Below are positions 39,420 to 48,305 of a DNA stretch of 64,000 nucleotides, one piece after another. The DNA comes from Aphanizomenon flos-aquae FACHB-1287 (GTDB taxonomy: Bacteria; Cyanobacteriota; Cyanobacteriia; Cyanobacteriales; Nostocaceae): the NCBI RefSeq assembly GCF_014698755.1, contig NZ_JACJTO010000004.1, forward strand, positions 99,225-163,224, written 5' to 3'. A model generated the notes under the pieces. The model made no database searches, was not told the origin of the DNA, and saw only the letters and a program-made list of their open reading frames with translations. A program made the translations under genes and the position numbers. Every line of letters starts with the position of its first letter. Within the stretch, counting starts at the first letter, position 1.

Positions 39420-42400
39420 ATGATGTCTTACCCCTCAAAAAAAATAGACACAATAAATACTTCCTTTACGGAATTAGAAGCTCAAATTAATAGCTGTGAA
39501 CAGGCTTTACTTAGGTTTATAGAGGAAAAAAAAATGAACATGACTAACGGCACATTATCAAAAAATTCCATGTCAACTAACGAAATTAATAGAAAACTAC
39601 AAGCAAATCCAATAGCTATTATTGGTATGGCTTCTTTAATGCCTCAAGCAAGAAATTTAAGAGCCTATTGGCAAAATATTGTTAATAAAATTGACTGTAT
39701 TACTGATGTTCCTTCAAGTCATTGGAGTGTGGAAGATTATTATGATCCAAATCCAAGAACACCAGAAGATAAAACCTATTGTAAACGTGGTGGTTTTATT
39801 CCCGAAGTTGATTTTAACCCCATGGAATTTGGCATTCCTCCCAGCATTTTAGAAGTTACAGATGTTTCCCAACTATTAAGTTTAGTAGTTGCAAAAGAAG
39901 CAATGGAAGATGCTGGTTATGGTGATTCTCGTGAATTTAGCCGCGAGAATATTGGGGTAATTTTGGGTGTGGCCATGGGTAAACAATTGGGAATGCCCTT
40001 AGCTGCCAGATTAGAATATCCGATTTGGGAAAAAGTTCTTAAAAGCAGTGGTTTGTCTGACGAAGATACCAAAAAAATTGTTGATAAAATCAAATCTGCT
40101 TATGTGAAATGGGATGAAAATGCTTTCCCAGGAATGTTAGCAAATGTAGTAGCTGGAAGAATTGCTAATCGATTCAATTTTGGTGGTACAAATTGTGTAG
40201 TTGATGCCGCTTGTGCTAGTTCTTTTGGGGCATTAAAAATGGCCATTAGTGAATTAGTTGAACATCGTAGCGATATGATGTTAACCGGTGGAGTAGACAC
40301 CGATAATACTATCATGGCTTACATTTCTTTCAGCAAAACTCCTGCGGTTACTCCTAGTGATAATGTTAAACCATTTGATGCTAAATCTGATGGCATGATG
40401 TTAGGTGAAGGCATTGGGATGATTCTCCTAAAACGCTTAGAAGATGCCCAAAAAGATGGCGATAAAATCTATGCGGTAATTAAGGGAATTGGTACTTCTA
40501 GCGATGGTCGCTACAAGAGTATTTATGCCCCTAGAAAAGAAGGACAAGTTAAGGCTTTAGAACGGGCTTATGATGATGCTGGGTTTTCGCCGGCAACTGT
40601 GGGTTTAATGGAAGCTCATGGTACGGGAACAATGGCTGGAGATCCTACAGAATTTGGTTCTTTAAGAGATTATTTTGCGAAACATGATACCCAAAAACAG
40701 CATATTGCTTTAGGAAGTGTAAAATCGCAAATTGGCCATACAAAAGCCGCTGCAGGTGCAGCTAGTTTGATTAAAACTGCCCTAGCATTGCATCACAAAA
40801 TATTACCAGCGACTATCAATATTAATGAACCAAATCCGAAATTAGATATTGAAAATTCCTCCTTTTATCTAAATACTCAAACTAGACCTTGGATAAAGGC
40901 AGAAGGTGAAACTCCTAGACGTGCAGGGGTGAGTTCTTTCGGTTTTGGTGGTACAAATTATCATGTTGTTTTGGAAGAATACGAACCAGAACAAAAAAGT
41001 TCTTATCGTTTGCATGGTGCAGCAGGTGAAGTATTATTATTTGGTGCTACTCCTGCGGAATTAATTAGCAAATTAGAGGCAACTTATCAGAATTTGCAAG
41101 CTCATGATAGAGAAAGATATTATTCGCAATTATTGCTAGAGTGTCAATCTCTAACTATTCCTAAAAATGCGGTCAGAATTGGGTTTGTAGTGGAAAATTT
41201 ACAAGAAGCTTGTAAGTTACTGCAAGTTAGTATTGATTTACTAAAAAATAAACCTGGCGCAATTTCCTGGGAGCATCCTCAAGGTATTTATTACCGTTCT
41301 TATGGAATAGAATTGGCTGGAAAAGTTGTGGCTTTATTCTCTGGACAAGGTTCTCAATATTTGGAAATGGGCAGAGAAGCGGTGATGAATTTTCCTAGCT
41401 TGCGACAGTTATATGGCAAGATGGATCATCTGTTCAAGCAAAGTAATTTGCCACCTGTTTCCGAAGTTGTTTTTCCTCGTTCTAGCTTTGATGAAGTTGA
41501 GAAAAAAGCCCAAATTGCAACCTTACAAAGAACTGAATATGCTCAACCTGCAATTGGGGTTTTTAGTGCTGGTTTGTATGGGATTTTGCAGCAAGCTGGG
41601 TTTAAAGCAGATTTCACCGCAGGACATAGTTTTGGTGAATTAACCGCCTTGTGGGCTGCTGGAGTATTGAGTGAGGCTGATTATTTGTTCCTGGTAAAAG
41701 CGAGGGGACAGGCCATGGCTGCACCCAAAGACCCAGATCATGATGCTGGTAGTATGTTAGCGGTGAAGGAAGATATCAGCAAAATTGAACCGCTGCTGAG
41801 GCAATTTCCAAAAGTAAGTATTGCTAACTTTAATTCTCCCACCCAAATTGTTTTAGCCGGTCCAAAATTAGAAATTGATAAAATTCAGAATACTTGCCAA
41901 AAACTAGGCTATGGTGCGGTTTTATTACCTGTGTCTGCGGCTTTCCATACTCCGTTAATTGCATTCGCGCAAAAATCCTTTGCCATTGCTACTAAATCAG
42001 TAACTTTTAAAAGTCCGCAAATTCCCGTTTTTAGTAATGTCACCGGTCAACATTATCCCCAAGACGCAGCCGCAATTCAAAGGAACTTAGAAAATCATTT
42101 AGCTAGTTCAGTGCTGTTTAAACAAGAGATTGAAAATATCTATGGGGCTGGTGGTTATTGTTTTGTAGAATTTGGACCAAAACGGGTTTTAAGTAATTTG
42201 GTCAAAGATATCTTAGGAGACCGTCCACATCTTACCATATCTCTTAATCCTAGTAGCTCAAAAAATAGCGATCGCTCTTTGCGAGAAGCCGTAGTTCAGT
42301 TGCGCGTTATCGGCATGAATTTGGGCAATTTTGACCCCTATCAACTCCCTGCGGTATTGCCTCCCATTGCCACCAAAAAAGCCCTCAGCGTCAAATTAAC

Positions 42401-44750
42401 CGGCATAAACTACATTTCTGATAAAACCAAAAATGCCTTTACTGAAAGCTTACAGAACGGGCATAAAATTTCAGTCATTCAAGAGTTTAAAAGTCCAGAA
42501 ATTGCAGAATTGAAAAATCTAGAAATTGATAATTCAAAAGTTGTCAAAATCCCTAACAGACATAACGGCAACGGTAACGGACATAAAAAACAACCAGTTA
42601 TTGAAACCCAATTACAGCCTCAAATGACTACTGTAACCATCACAAAAGAATCCCAAATAGAACCCAGTTCACAATTGTTCACCCCGTGCGGAGGGAAGAT
42701 GCAAACACCAGATAAACTGATAAATTGTCAACAAATTCTCACCAGTTTAGAACAACTTCTCAGCCGTTTTCAACATAACCAAAGCGAGAATTTAGAAGTT
42801 CACAGCACATATCTAAATCATCAGATAGAATATGCTAAAACTTTCTTCCAATTAATGCAACAGCAAAACAGCTTATTTGCTAATGCTAAATCTTCCACTG
42901 AAGCCGCTCAAATTAAACAAGTAATCATGGAAAGTTTAGAGCGGAGTATGATACAGTTTCATTCCCAACAAGGTGAAACTCTCCGCATTCATGAACAATA
43001 TTTACGGGAACAGATAGAATATACCAAACACTTTTTCCAACTAATTCAAGAAGAATATTCTCAACTCATTTCTGAAACCGAAGCAGGATCACCAGAAGAA
43101 GAACCAGTTCCTCCCACTGTTAATATTATTCCTCCCCAAGCAGTGCCAGAAATTGAGCCAAAAGTTCCATTAGAAGCAGCTATTCCCACCATAATTAAAG
43201 TTGCAGAAACCGTAATTAATGAGATAATTAAACCTGAACCTGAACCAATTGTATTAATTCCAGAGACTGCACCTTTAGGCAATAACATTAACTTGGATGG
43301 TTTAGCTAATAACTTATTAACTATAACCAGTGAAAAAACAGGTTATCCTATCGAAATGTTAGAACTTGATATGGATATGGAAGCCGACTTAGGGATTGAC
43401 TCCATTAAACGGGTAGAAATTTTAGGAGGATTGCAAGAATTATATCCTAATTTGCCCAAACCAAACCTTGAGGAACTGGCAGAAAAACGCACCATTGGTC
43501 AAGTTGTTGAATATCTGCAAAAACAGAATCAATTAACAGTAGAAATCCCGGCAGAATCAATTATCATTCCTCAAATTCAAACAGAAATAACAGAGGAATT
43601 AGTATCAGAACCAATTATTATTCCCCAATTTTCAATTCCCAGTTCCCAACCGTCCGAAAACAGTAACGAATATGCTGATTTAGGACAAACCTTGTTAAAT
43701 ATCACCAGCGAAAAAACAGGTTATCCGGTGGAAATGCTGGAACTAGATATGGATATGGAAGCCGATTTAGGCATAGATTCCATCAAACGAGTAGAAATAC
43801 TAGGAGCAATGCAGGAAGCGTATCCAGACTTACCCAAACCTAATATAGAAGAACTGGGAGATTTACGGACAATTGGACAAATCGTTAACTACCTCCAATC
43901 ACTGGTGGGAGGTGAAAAAAAAAAGCCGCAGTTTGATGTTAACCCGGTAACTTCCCCTAATCGCTGTGTCGGGTTGGAGTCCACTATAACAGTGGATTTA
44001 ACCCCACCACCTATGGTAGACCCTAATCTTCCCCGTCGTCCAGTTCAACTAAGAGCCTTACCCAGACCGGATTTTTTGGAAGCCCAGTTACCAGAAGGAC
44101 ACATTGGTTTAATTACAGATGATGGTTCTTTAACTACCAGTAAACTAGCTCATACACTGATAGAACAAGGCTGGAAAGTAGTAGTTTTGAGCTTCCCCCA
44201 ATCCTTAGTTTCCCAACAATTGCCATTACCAGCAGGTGTTACCCGCGTCACATTGGCAAACATGAGTGAACAAAATCTGCAATTATTATTGCAAAGTGTG
44301 ATTACTAAACATGGACCAATTGGGGCATTTATTCACCTACATCCTCAATTTACTCCTGAAAAACCTGGGCATATTTTCTATCCAGAATCAGAAAAAGCAA
44401 TTGTTAAACAAGTGTTTTTAATGGCAAAACATCTGAAAATAACTTTGAATAATGCCGCATTATTAGCAGGAAGAACAAGTTTTTGTACAGTTGCCCATCT
44501 TGACGGTGAATTTGGGTTAGGAAATCAAGGTAATTTTAGCGTAATTGCTGCTGGTTTGTTTGGTTTAACAAAGAGTTTACGCTGGGAATGGCCACAGGTA
44601 TTTTTTAGAGCAATTGACCTAAATCCTAATTTAGATCCTCACGAATCTGCTGAATATATTCTTGCTGAATTGCATGATTCTAATCGCTATATTGGCGAAG
44701 TTGGTTATGGTTCTCAGGGAAGGGTAACGCTAGTAGCAAAGGCTGAATAA
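39420..44750 (+). CDS. hglE: Heterocyst glycolipid polyketide synthase HglE (KS-AT-ACP-ACP-structural KR)
   Basis: This iterative synthase builds the long-chain aglycone of heterocyst envelope glycolipids. Domains in order: a ketosynthase (about 63-515) with Cys265, His400 and His440; an acyltransferase (about 640-960) with GHSFGEL and Ser737; a helical linker with two related segments near His1128 and His1191; and two acyl carrier domains with phosphopantetheine serines Ser1328 and Ser1454, both in DLGIDSIKR. The last 250 residues resemble the structural, non-catalytic half of a ketoreductase and end in GEVGYGSQGRVTLV. The catalytic KR half is in the next gene. Architecture resembles PfaA of PUFA synthases. 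The first 38 codons precede an ATG at 39534 that has a nearby AGAGG and could be the true start. Confidence 0.9.
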   Translation: MMSYPSKKIDTINTSFTELEAQINSCEQALLRFIEEKKMNMTNGTLSKNSMSTNEINRKLQANPIAIIGMASLMPQARNLRAYWQNIVNKIDCITDVPSSHWSVEDYYDPNPRTPEDKTYCKRGGFIPEVDFNPMEFGIPPSILEVTDVSQLLSLVVAKEAMEDAGYGDSREFSRENIGVILGVAMGKQLGMPLAARLEYPIWEKVLKSSGLSDEDTKKIVDKIKSAYVKWDENAFPGMLANVVAGRIANRFNFGGTNCVVDAACASSFGALKMAISELVEHRSDMMLTGGVDTDNTIMAYISFSKTPAVTPSDNVKPFDAKSDGMMLGEGIGMILLKRLEDAQKDGDKIYAVIKGIGTSSDGRYKSIYAPRKEGQVKALERAYDDAGFSPATVGLMEAHGTGTMAGDPTEFGSLRDYFAKHDTQKQHIALGSVKSQIGHTKAAAGAASLIKTALALHHKILPATININEPNPKLDIENSSFYLNTQTRPWIKAEGETPRRAGVSSFGFGGTNYHVVLEEYEPEQKSSYRLHGAAGEVLLFGATPAELISKLEATYQNLQAHDRERYYSQLLLECQSLTIPKNAVRIGFVVENLQEACKLLQVSIDLLKNKPGAISWEHPQGIYYRSYGIELAGKVVALFSGQGSQYLEMGREAVMNFPSLRQLYGKMDHLFKQSNLPPVSEVVFPRSSFDEVEKKAQIATLQRTEYAQPAIGVFSAGLYGILQQAGFKADFTAGHSFGELTALWAAGVLSEADYLFLVKARGQAMAAPKDPDHDAGSMLAVKEDISKIEPLLRQFPKVSIANFNSPTQIVLAGPKLEIDKIQNTCQKLGYGAVLLPVSAAFHTPLIAFAQKSFAIATKSVTFKSPQIPVFSNVTGQHYPQDAAAIQRNLENHLASSVLFKQEIENIYGAGGYCFVEFGPKRVLSNLVKDILGDRPHLTISLNPSSSKNSDRSLREAVVQLRVIGMNLGNFDPYQLPAVLPPIATKKALSVKLTGINYISDKTKNAFTESLQNGHKISVIQEFKSPEIAELKNLEIDNSKVVKIPNRHNGNGNGHKKQPVIETQLQPQMTTVTITKESQIEPSSQLFTPCGGKMQTPDKLINCQQILTSLEQLLSRFQHNQSENLEVHSTYLNHQIEYAKTFFQLMQQQNSLFANAKSSTEAAQIKQVIMESLERSMIQFHSQQGETLRIHEQYLREQIEYTKHFFQLIQEEYSQLISETEAGSPEEEPVPPTVNIIPPQAVPEIEPKVPLEAAIPTIIKVAETVINEIIKPEPEPIVLIPETAPLGNNINLDGLANNLLTITSEKTGYPIEMLELDMDMEADLGIDSIKRVEILGGLQELYPNLPKPNLEELAEKRTIGQVVEYLQKQNQLTVEIPAESIIIPQIQTEITEELVSEPIIIPQFSIPSSQPSENSNEYADLGQTLLNITSEKTGYPVEMLELDMDMEADLGIDSIKRVEILGAMQEAYPDLPKPNIEELGDLRTIGQIVNYLQSLVGGEKKKPQFDVNPVTSPNRCVGLESTITVDLTPPPMVDPNLPRRPVQLRALPRPDFLEAQLPEGHIGLITDDGSLTTSKLAHTLIEQGWKVVVLSFPQSLVSQQLPLPAGVTRVTLANMSEQNLQLLLQSVITKHGPIGAFIHLHPQFTPEKPGHIFYPESEKAIVKQVFLMAKHLKITLNNAALLAGRTSFCTVAHLDGEFGLGNQGNFSVIAAGLFGLTKSLRWEWPQVFFRAIDLNPNLDPHESAEYILAELHDSNRYIGEVGYGSQGRVTLVAKAE

Positions 44751-44757
44751 TTTGTAG

Positions 44758-44774
44758 GGTGGGCAATGCCCACC
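44758..44774. repeat. Perfect 7-bp-stem hairpin GGTGGGC/GCCCACC inside the hgl operon
   Basis: The stem is perfect with a three-base loop, starting eight bases after the hglE stop codon. It lacks a T-tract, so it is not a standard terminator. It matches the dispersed palindrome at 10153 and may shape mRNA processing between hglE and the next gene. Confidence 0.75.
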
Positions 44775-44852
44775 ATGAGATGATTTTTCACCCAGAGGCG
44801 CAGAGTCTCAGAGAGTAAGAGTTTGATATTTTGGTTTTTTAGGTGAGGTTTT

Positions 44853-46583
44853 ATGACTGTAAATGTTCAAATTAGTCCATCTTCTGTTTTTGTTGTCAGT
44901 GGTGGTGCAAAGGGAATTACTGCTCAATGTACTGTTAAATTAGCTCAACAAAAACGTTGTAAGTTTGTTCTTTTAGGTCGTTCGGAAATTACTAAAGAAC
45001 CGGAATATGTTCGGGATTGTTTAGAAGATTCTGCCTTGAAAAAGCGGATTATGGAGAATTTAATTTCTCAGGGTGAGAAACCAACACCTATGATGGTGCA
45101 AAAGATATTTAATCAGATTAATTCTAATCGAGAAATTAAGAAGACCTTGGCAGCGATTGCAGCCACAGGAGGAACGGCTGAATATATTAGTGTTGATGTT
45201 ACTGACACTGTGAATTTGAAAGCTAAACTGCAAGAAATTTCTCAGAAAGTAGGTCAAATTACCGGAATTATTCACGGTGCTGGTAATTTAGCAGATAAGT
45301 TGATTGAAAAAAAGACAGAAGATGATTTTGAGAAAGTTTACACAGCTAAAGTTCAGGGTTTAGAAAACCTGCTATCTTGTGTTAATCCTCAACAATTAGA
45401 ACATTTAGTATTGTTTTCTTCCGTGAGTGGTTTTTATGGAAATATTGGTCAAACTGATTATGCTATAGCTAACGAAATTCTCAGTAAATCAGCCCATTTA
45501 ATTAAACAATATCACCCTAATTGTCATGTAGTCGCAATTAATTGGGGAGGTTGGGATAGTGGTATGGTGACACCACAATTAAAAAAAGCATTTGCAGAAC
45601 GGGGAATTGATATTATTCCCGTAGAAATTGGTACACAAATGTTAGTTAATGAACTACATCCAGCCTATCAAAATCATACACAAGTTGTGATTGGTAGTCC
45701 GATGAAACTATCACCTAGTCCTTTAGGTTCAGAACTGCGTAGCTATCGCATTCGTAGACGAATGACATTAGCAGAAAATCCATTTTTACATGATCATACA
45801 ATAGCAGGTTCACCAGTTTTACCAGCGACCTGTGCTAAATCATGGATGGTTAATGGTTGTGAAGAAATTTATCCAGGTTATAGATACTTTAGTTGCCAAG
45901 ACTTCAAAGTTTTAAAAGGAATTACCTTTAATTCCACCTTAGCTGAAGAACATATTCTAGAAATCCAAGAAGTTGCCAAAGTTGACGGTGATTTTGTAGA
46001 ATTTCAAACCAAAATATTGAGTAAAACCCGCGAAGGAAGAACCCATTATCACTTTAGTTCTCTGATAAAACTGGTAAAAAATATGCCAGAAGCTCCCATT
46101 TATGAAGCAATGGATCTCAGAGAAGATCATATCGTCACTAGCACTGGTAAAAACTTCTATCAAAATGGCGATTTATCCCTATTTCACGGACCAGCATTCC
46201 AAGAAATTACCAGAGTTTTAAATATTAGTCCAAACAAGTTGACAGCCGAATGTTGTTGGCAAGAAATCACAGCCAAAGAACAAGGACAATTTCCCGTAAA
46301 ATGGCACAACCCTTATATAATTGACTTGAGTACCCAAACATTATGGTTATGGTTAAATCATATCCATCAAGAAGTTTGTTTACCAGGACAATTAACATAC
46401 TGTGAACAATTTTTAGCAGTACCATTCAACATTCCCTTTTATGTTTCCTGTGAAATCATAGCGAAAACAGATACTGGTGTAACCGTCAACTTCATTATTC
46501 ACAATCGTGAGGGAAAAATCTACTCCAAAATCTTAGGAGCAAAAGCAGTAATTTGGCCAATAAAAATGCTAAATAAAAAGTAA
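44853..46583 (+). CDS. Ketoreductase-dehydratase protein of heterocyst glycolipid synthesis
   Basis: The 576-residue protein supplies the catalytic ketoreductase half missing from HglE. The NADPH loop VVSGGAKGIT is at about residues 14-23, LFSSVSGFYGNIGQTDYAIANE gives the serine and Tyr203, and INWGGWDSGM follows. From about residue 300 a polyketide dehydratase hot-dog region follows: HDHTIAGSPVLPATC with His315, and a DxxxQ motif starting at Asp491. It should reduce and dehydrate the beta-keto intermediates on the HglE carrier domains. It corresponds by place to one of the alr5352-alr5353 (hglF/hglG) genes of Anabaena 7120; I cannot say which, so no symbol is given. A good AGGTGAGG precedes the ATG. 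Confidence 0.85.
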   Translation: MTVNVQISPSSVFVVSGGAKGITAQCTVKLAQQKRCKFVLLGRSEITKEPEYVRDCLEDSALKKRIMENLISQGEKPTPMMVQKIFNQINSNREIKKTLAAIAATGGTAEYISVDVTDTVNLKAKLQEISQKVGQITGIIHGAGNLADKLIEKKTEDDFEKVYTAKVQGLENLLSCVNPQQLEHLVLFSSVSGFYGNIGQTDYAIANEILSKSAHLIKQYHPNCHVVAINWGGWDSGMVTPQLKKAFAERGIDIIPVEIGTQMLVNELHPAYQNHTQVVIGSPMKLSPSPLGSELRSYRIRRRMTLAENPFLHDHTIAGSPVLPATCAKSWMVNGCEEIYPGYRYFSCQDFKVLKGITFNSTLAEEHILEIQEVAKVDGDFVEFQTKILSKTREGRTHYHFSSLIKLVKNMPEAPIYEAMDLREDHIVTSTGKNFYQNGDLSLFHGPAFQEITRVLNISPNKLTAECCWQEITAKEQGQFPVKWHNPYIIDLSTQTLWLWLNHIHQEVCLPGQLTYCEQFLAVPFNIPFYVSCEIIAKTDTGVTVNFIIHNREGKIYSKILGAKAVIWPIKMLNKK

Positions 46584-46948
46584 AAACCTAAATCCCGTAG
46601 CTTGGGTTAAGCGACAGCGCAACCCAACAAATTCACCAAAATCTTAGGTTTCCTTGTACCATTTCCTTCTGAGGTAGCACCGAATTTTTAACCTTTTTCT
46701 CTCCGTGTCCTCTGTGTCTCCGTGGTTCGTTTATCTTTAAATTGGGTGCATCTTTGCACAGAATTGGTATTACATCAACCCAAACCACAATTTTTTATCT
46801 TCCTTTCATTCTTCCTAGTTCATTTCTCTTAATTATCTTCCTGCGTCCATAAATCCGTAAACATTGGGGAATCGCGTAAATCCTAAATAACGTAGGGAAA
46901 AGATTAAATAATATCTCTTTCCCTCATCCCCCAACGAGGATTTTTAAA
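46584..46948. other. Repeat-bearing intergenic region before hglD
   Basis: These 365 bases split the synthase genes into two groups. They hold the TTGGGTT/AACCCAA inverted repeat (46602-46627) and a CTCTGTGTCTCCGTGGTTC-type segment near 46710, a common cyanobacterial interspersed repeat. A promoter for hglD may lie in the remainder. No ORF was found. Confidence 0.6.
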
Positions 46949-46951
46949 TTG
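46936..46951 (+). promoter_or_regulatory. Ribosome binding site deciding the TTG start of hglD
   Basis: GAGGA lies eight bases before a TTG codon that opens directly into the ketosynthase N-terminus EKIAIIGLSCLFPDA. No in-frame ATG is suitably placed. Confidence 0.75.
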
Positions 46952-48301
46952 GAAAAAATCGCTATTATCGGTTTATCTTGCCTATTTCCCGATGCTAATA
47001 ATCCCGAAGAATTTTGGCAGAATCTCACAGAAGAAAAAGATTCTACATCATCTATAACTATAGCGGATTTGGGAATAGATCCCGCTATATTTTACGATTC
47101 AACTAAAGGTAAACCGGAAAAATTCTACTTTCAAAAAGGTGGATTTATTCGCAACTTTAAGTTTGATACTAATGAGTATAATTTACCTGCGGCATTTCTT
47201 GAAACCTTAGATAATACCTTTAAATGGTCATTGTACGCTGCGAAACAAGCCATTATTCAAAGTGGTTATTGGGGAAATCAAACTGCACTTTCAAAATGTG
47301 GCGTAATTTTAGGAACTTTAGGATTACCAACCAAAGCTTCTAATAGTCTATTTGCTCCTATTTATCGGCAAAATATTGAACCTGCAATTGGTGAATTATT
47401 ACAGGAAAAAGACTTTCGTTTAGGTGGTTTATTAACCCCTACAAAAGTCTCTCCATATAATGCTATGGTTTCCGGTTTACCTGCTGCTATAGTTTCCAAA
47501 GCATTTTCTTTATCTGCAACTCATTTCTCTATAGATGCTGCTTGTTCTTCATCGTTTTACGCCATTAAATTAGCATCCCATTATCTGCAATCTGGCAAAA
47601 CTGATTTGATGTTAGCTGGTGCTATTAGTTGCTCAGATCCATTATTTATCAGAATGTTATTTTCTGGTATTCAAGGATATCCAGATAATGGCATTAGTCG
47701 TCCTTTAGATAAGTCATCACGTGGGTTAATTACCTCCGAAGGTATAGGAATGGTAATGCTCAAAAGATACAGTGATGCTATTAGAGATGGAGACAAAATT
47801 TTAGCCACAATTTGCGGTAATGGATTATCTAATGATGGTAAAGGTAAACATCTTCTTAGTCCTAATTCTCAAGGTCAAACTCTGGCATATCAAAGAGCGT
47901 ATTCTGAAGCTAAACTTAACCCCCAAGCTATTGATTATTTAGAGTGTCATGCCACAGGAACTCCATTAGGAGATACCACCGAATGTAACTCAATTGAAGG
48001 CTTTTTTAGTCCCTATAAAGCAGCCCCATTAGTAGGTTCAACGAAAACAAATGTCGGTCATTTACTAGTTGCTGCGGGCATGGTAGGCATAACTAAGACA
48101 ATTTTAAGTATGTCCCATGGTGTGATTCCTCCTACTATTAATGTGACTCAACCCATAGGTTCTGAAAATAATGTTATCTCTGTGCAAAACATTGTCAGAA
48201 CTCCTACTAAATGGCCAAGTCAAGGAACTAAAAGAGTAGCGTTAAGTGCCTTTGGTTTTGGTGGAACAAACTCTCATATTATTCTAGAAGCAGGGAAGTA
48301 A
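46949..48301 (+). CDS. hglD: Heterocyst glycolipid ketosynthase HglD
   Basis: This is a free-standing beta-ketoacyl synthase of 450 residues starting at TTG. The catalytic residues are intact: Cys199 in DAACSSSF, His334 in ECHATGTPLGD and His371 in TKTNVGHLLVAAG. It ends in GFGGTNSHIIL, the normal KS terminus. The next gene begins four bases later with a ketosynthase-like domain lacking the cysteine, so HglD and HglC probably form a KS/chain-length-factor-like pair. Such pairing is fused in PfaC of PUFA synthases. HglD is required for envelope glycolipid synthesis in Anabaena 7120 (alr5354). Confidence 0.88.
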   Translation: MEKIAIIGLSCLFPDANNPEEFWQNLTEEKDSTSSITIADLGIDPAIFYDSTKGKPEKFYFQKGGFIRNFKFDTNEYNLPAAFLETLDNTFKWSLYAAKQAIIQSGYWGNQTALSKCGVILGTLGLPTKASNSLFAPIYRQNIEPAIGELLQEKDFRLGGLLTPTKVSPYNAMVSGLPAAIVSKAFSLSATHFSIDAACSSSFYAIKLASHYLQSGKTDLMLAGAISCSDPLFIRMLFSGIQGYPDNGISRPLDKSSRGLITSEGIGMVMLKRYSDAIRDGDKILATICGNGLSNDGKGKHLLSPNSQGQTLAYQRAYSEAKLNPQAIDYLECHATGTPLGDTTECNSIEGFFSPYKAAPLVGSTKTNVGHLLVAAGMVGITKTILSMSHGVIPPTINVTQPIGSENNVISVQNIVRTPTKWPSQGTKRVALSAFGFGGTNSHIILEAGK

Positions 48302-48305
48302 GCAG

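Noticed and set aside
43061..43288. 75-codon minus-strand ORF within hglE
   Set aside because: It is antisense to the ACP-linker region and is hydrophobic only because of the Pro/Glu-rich sense codons.
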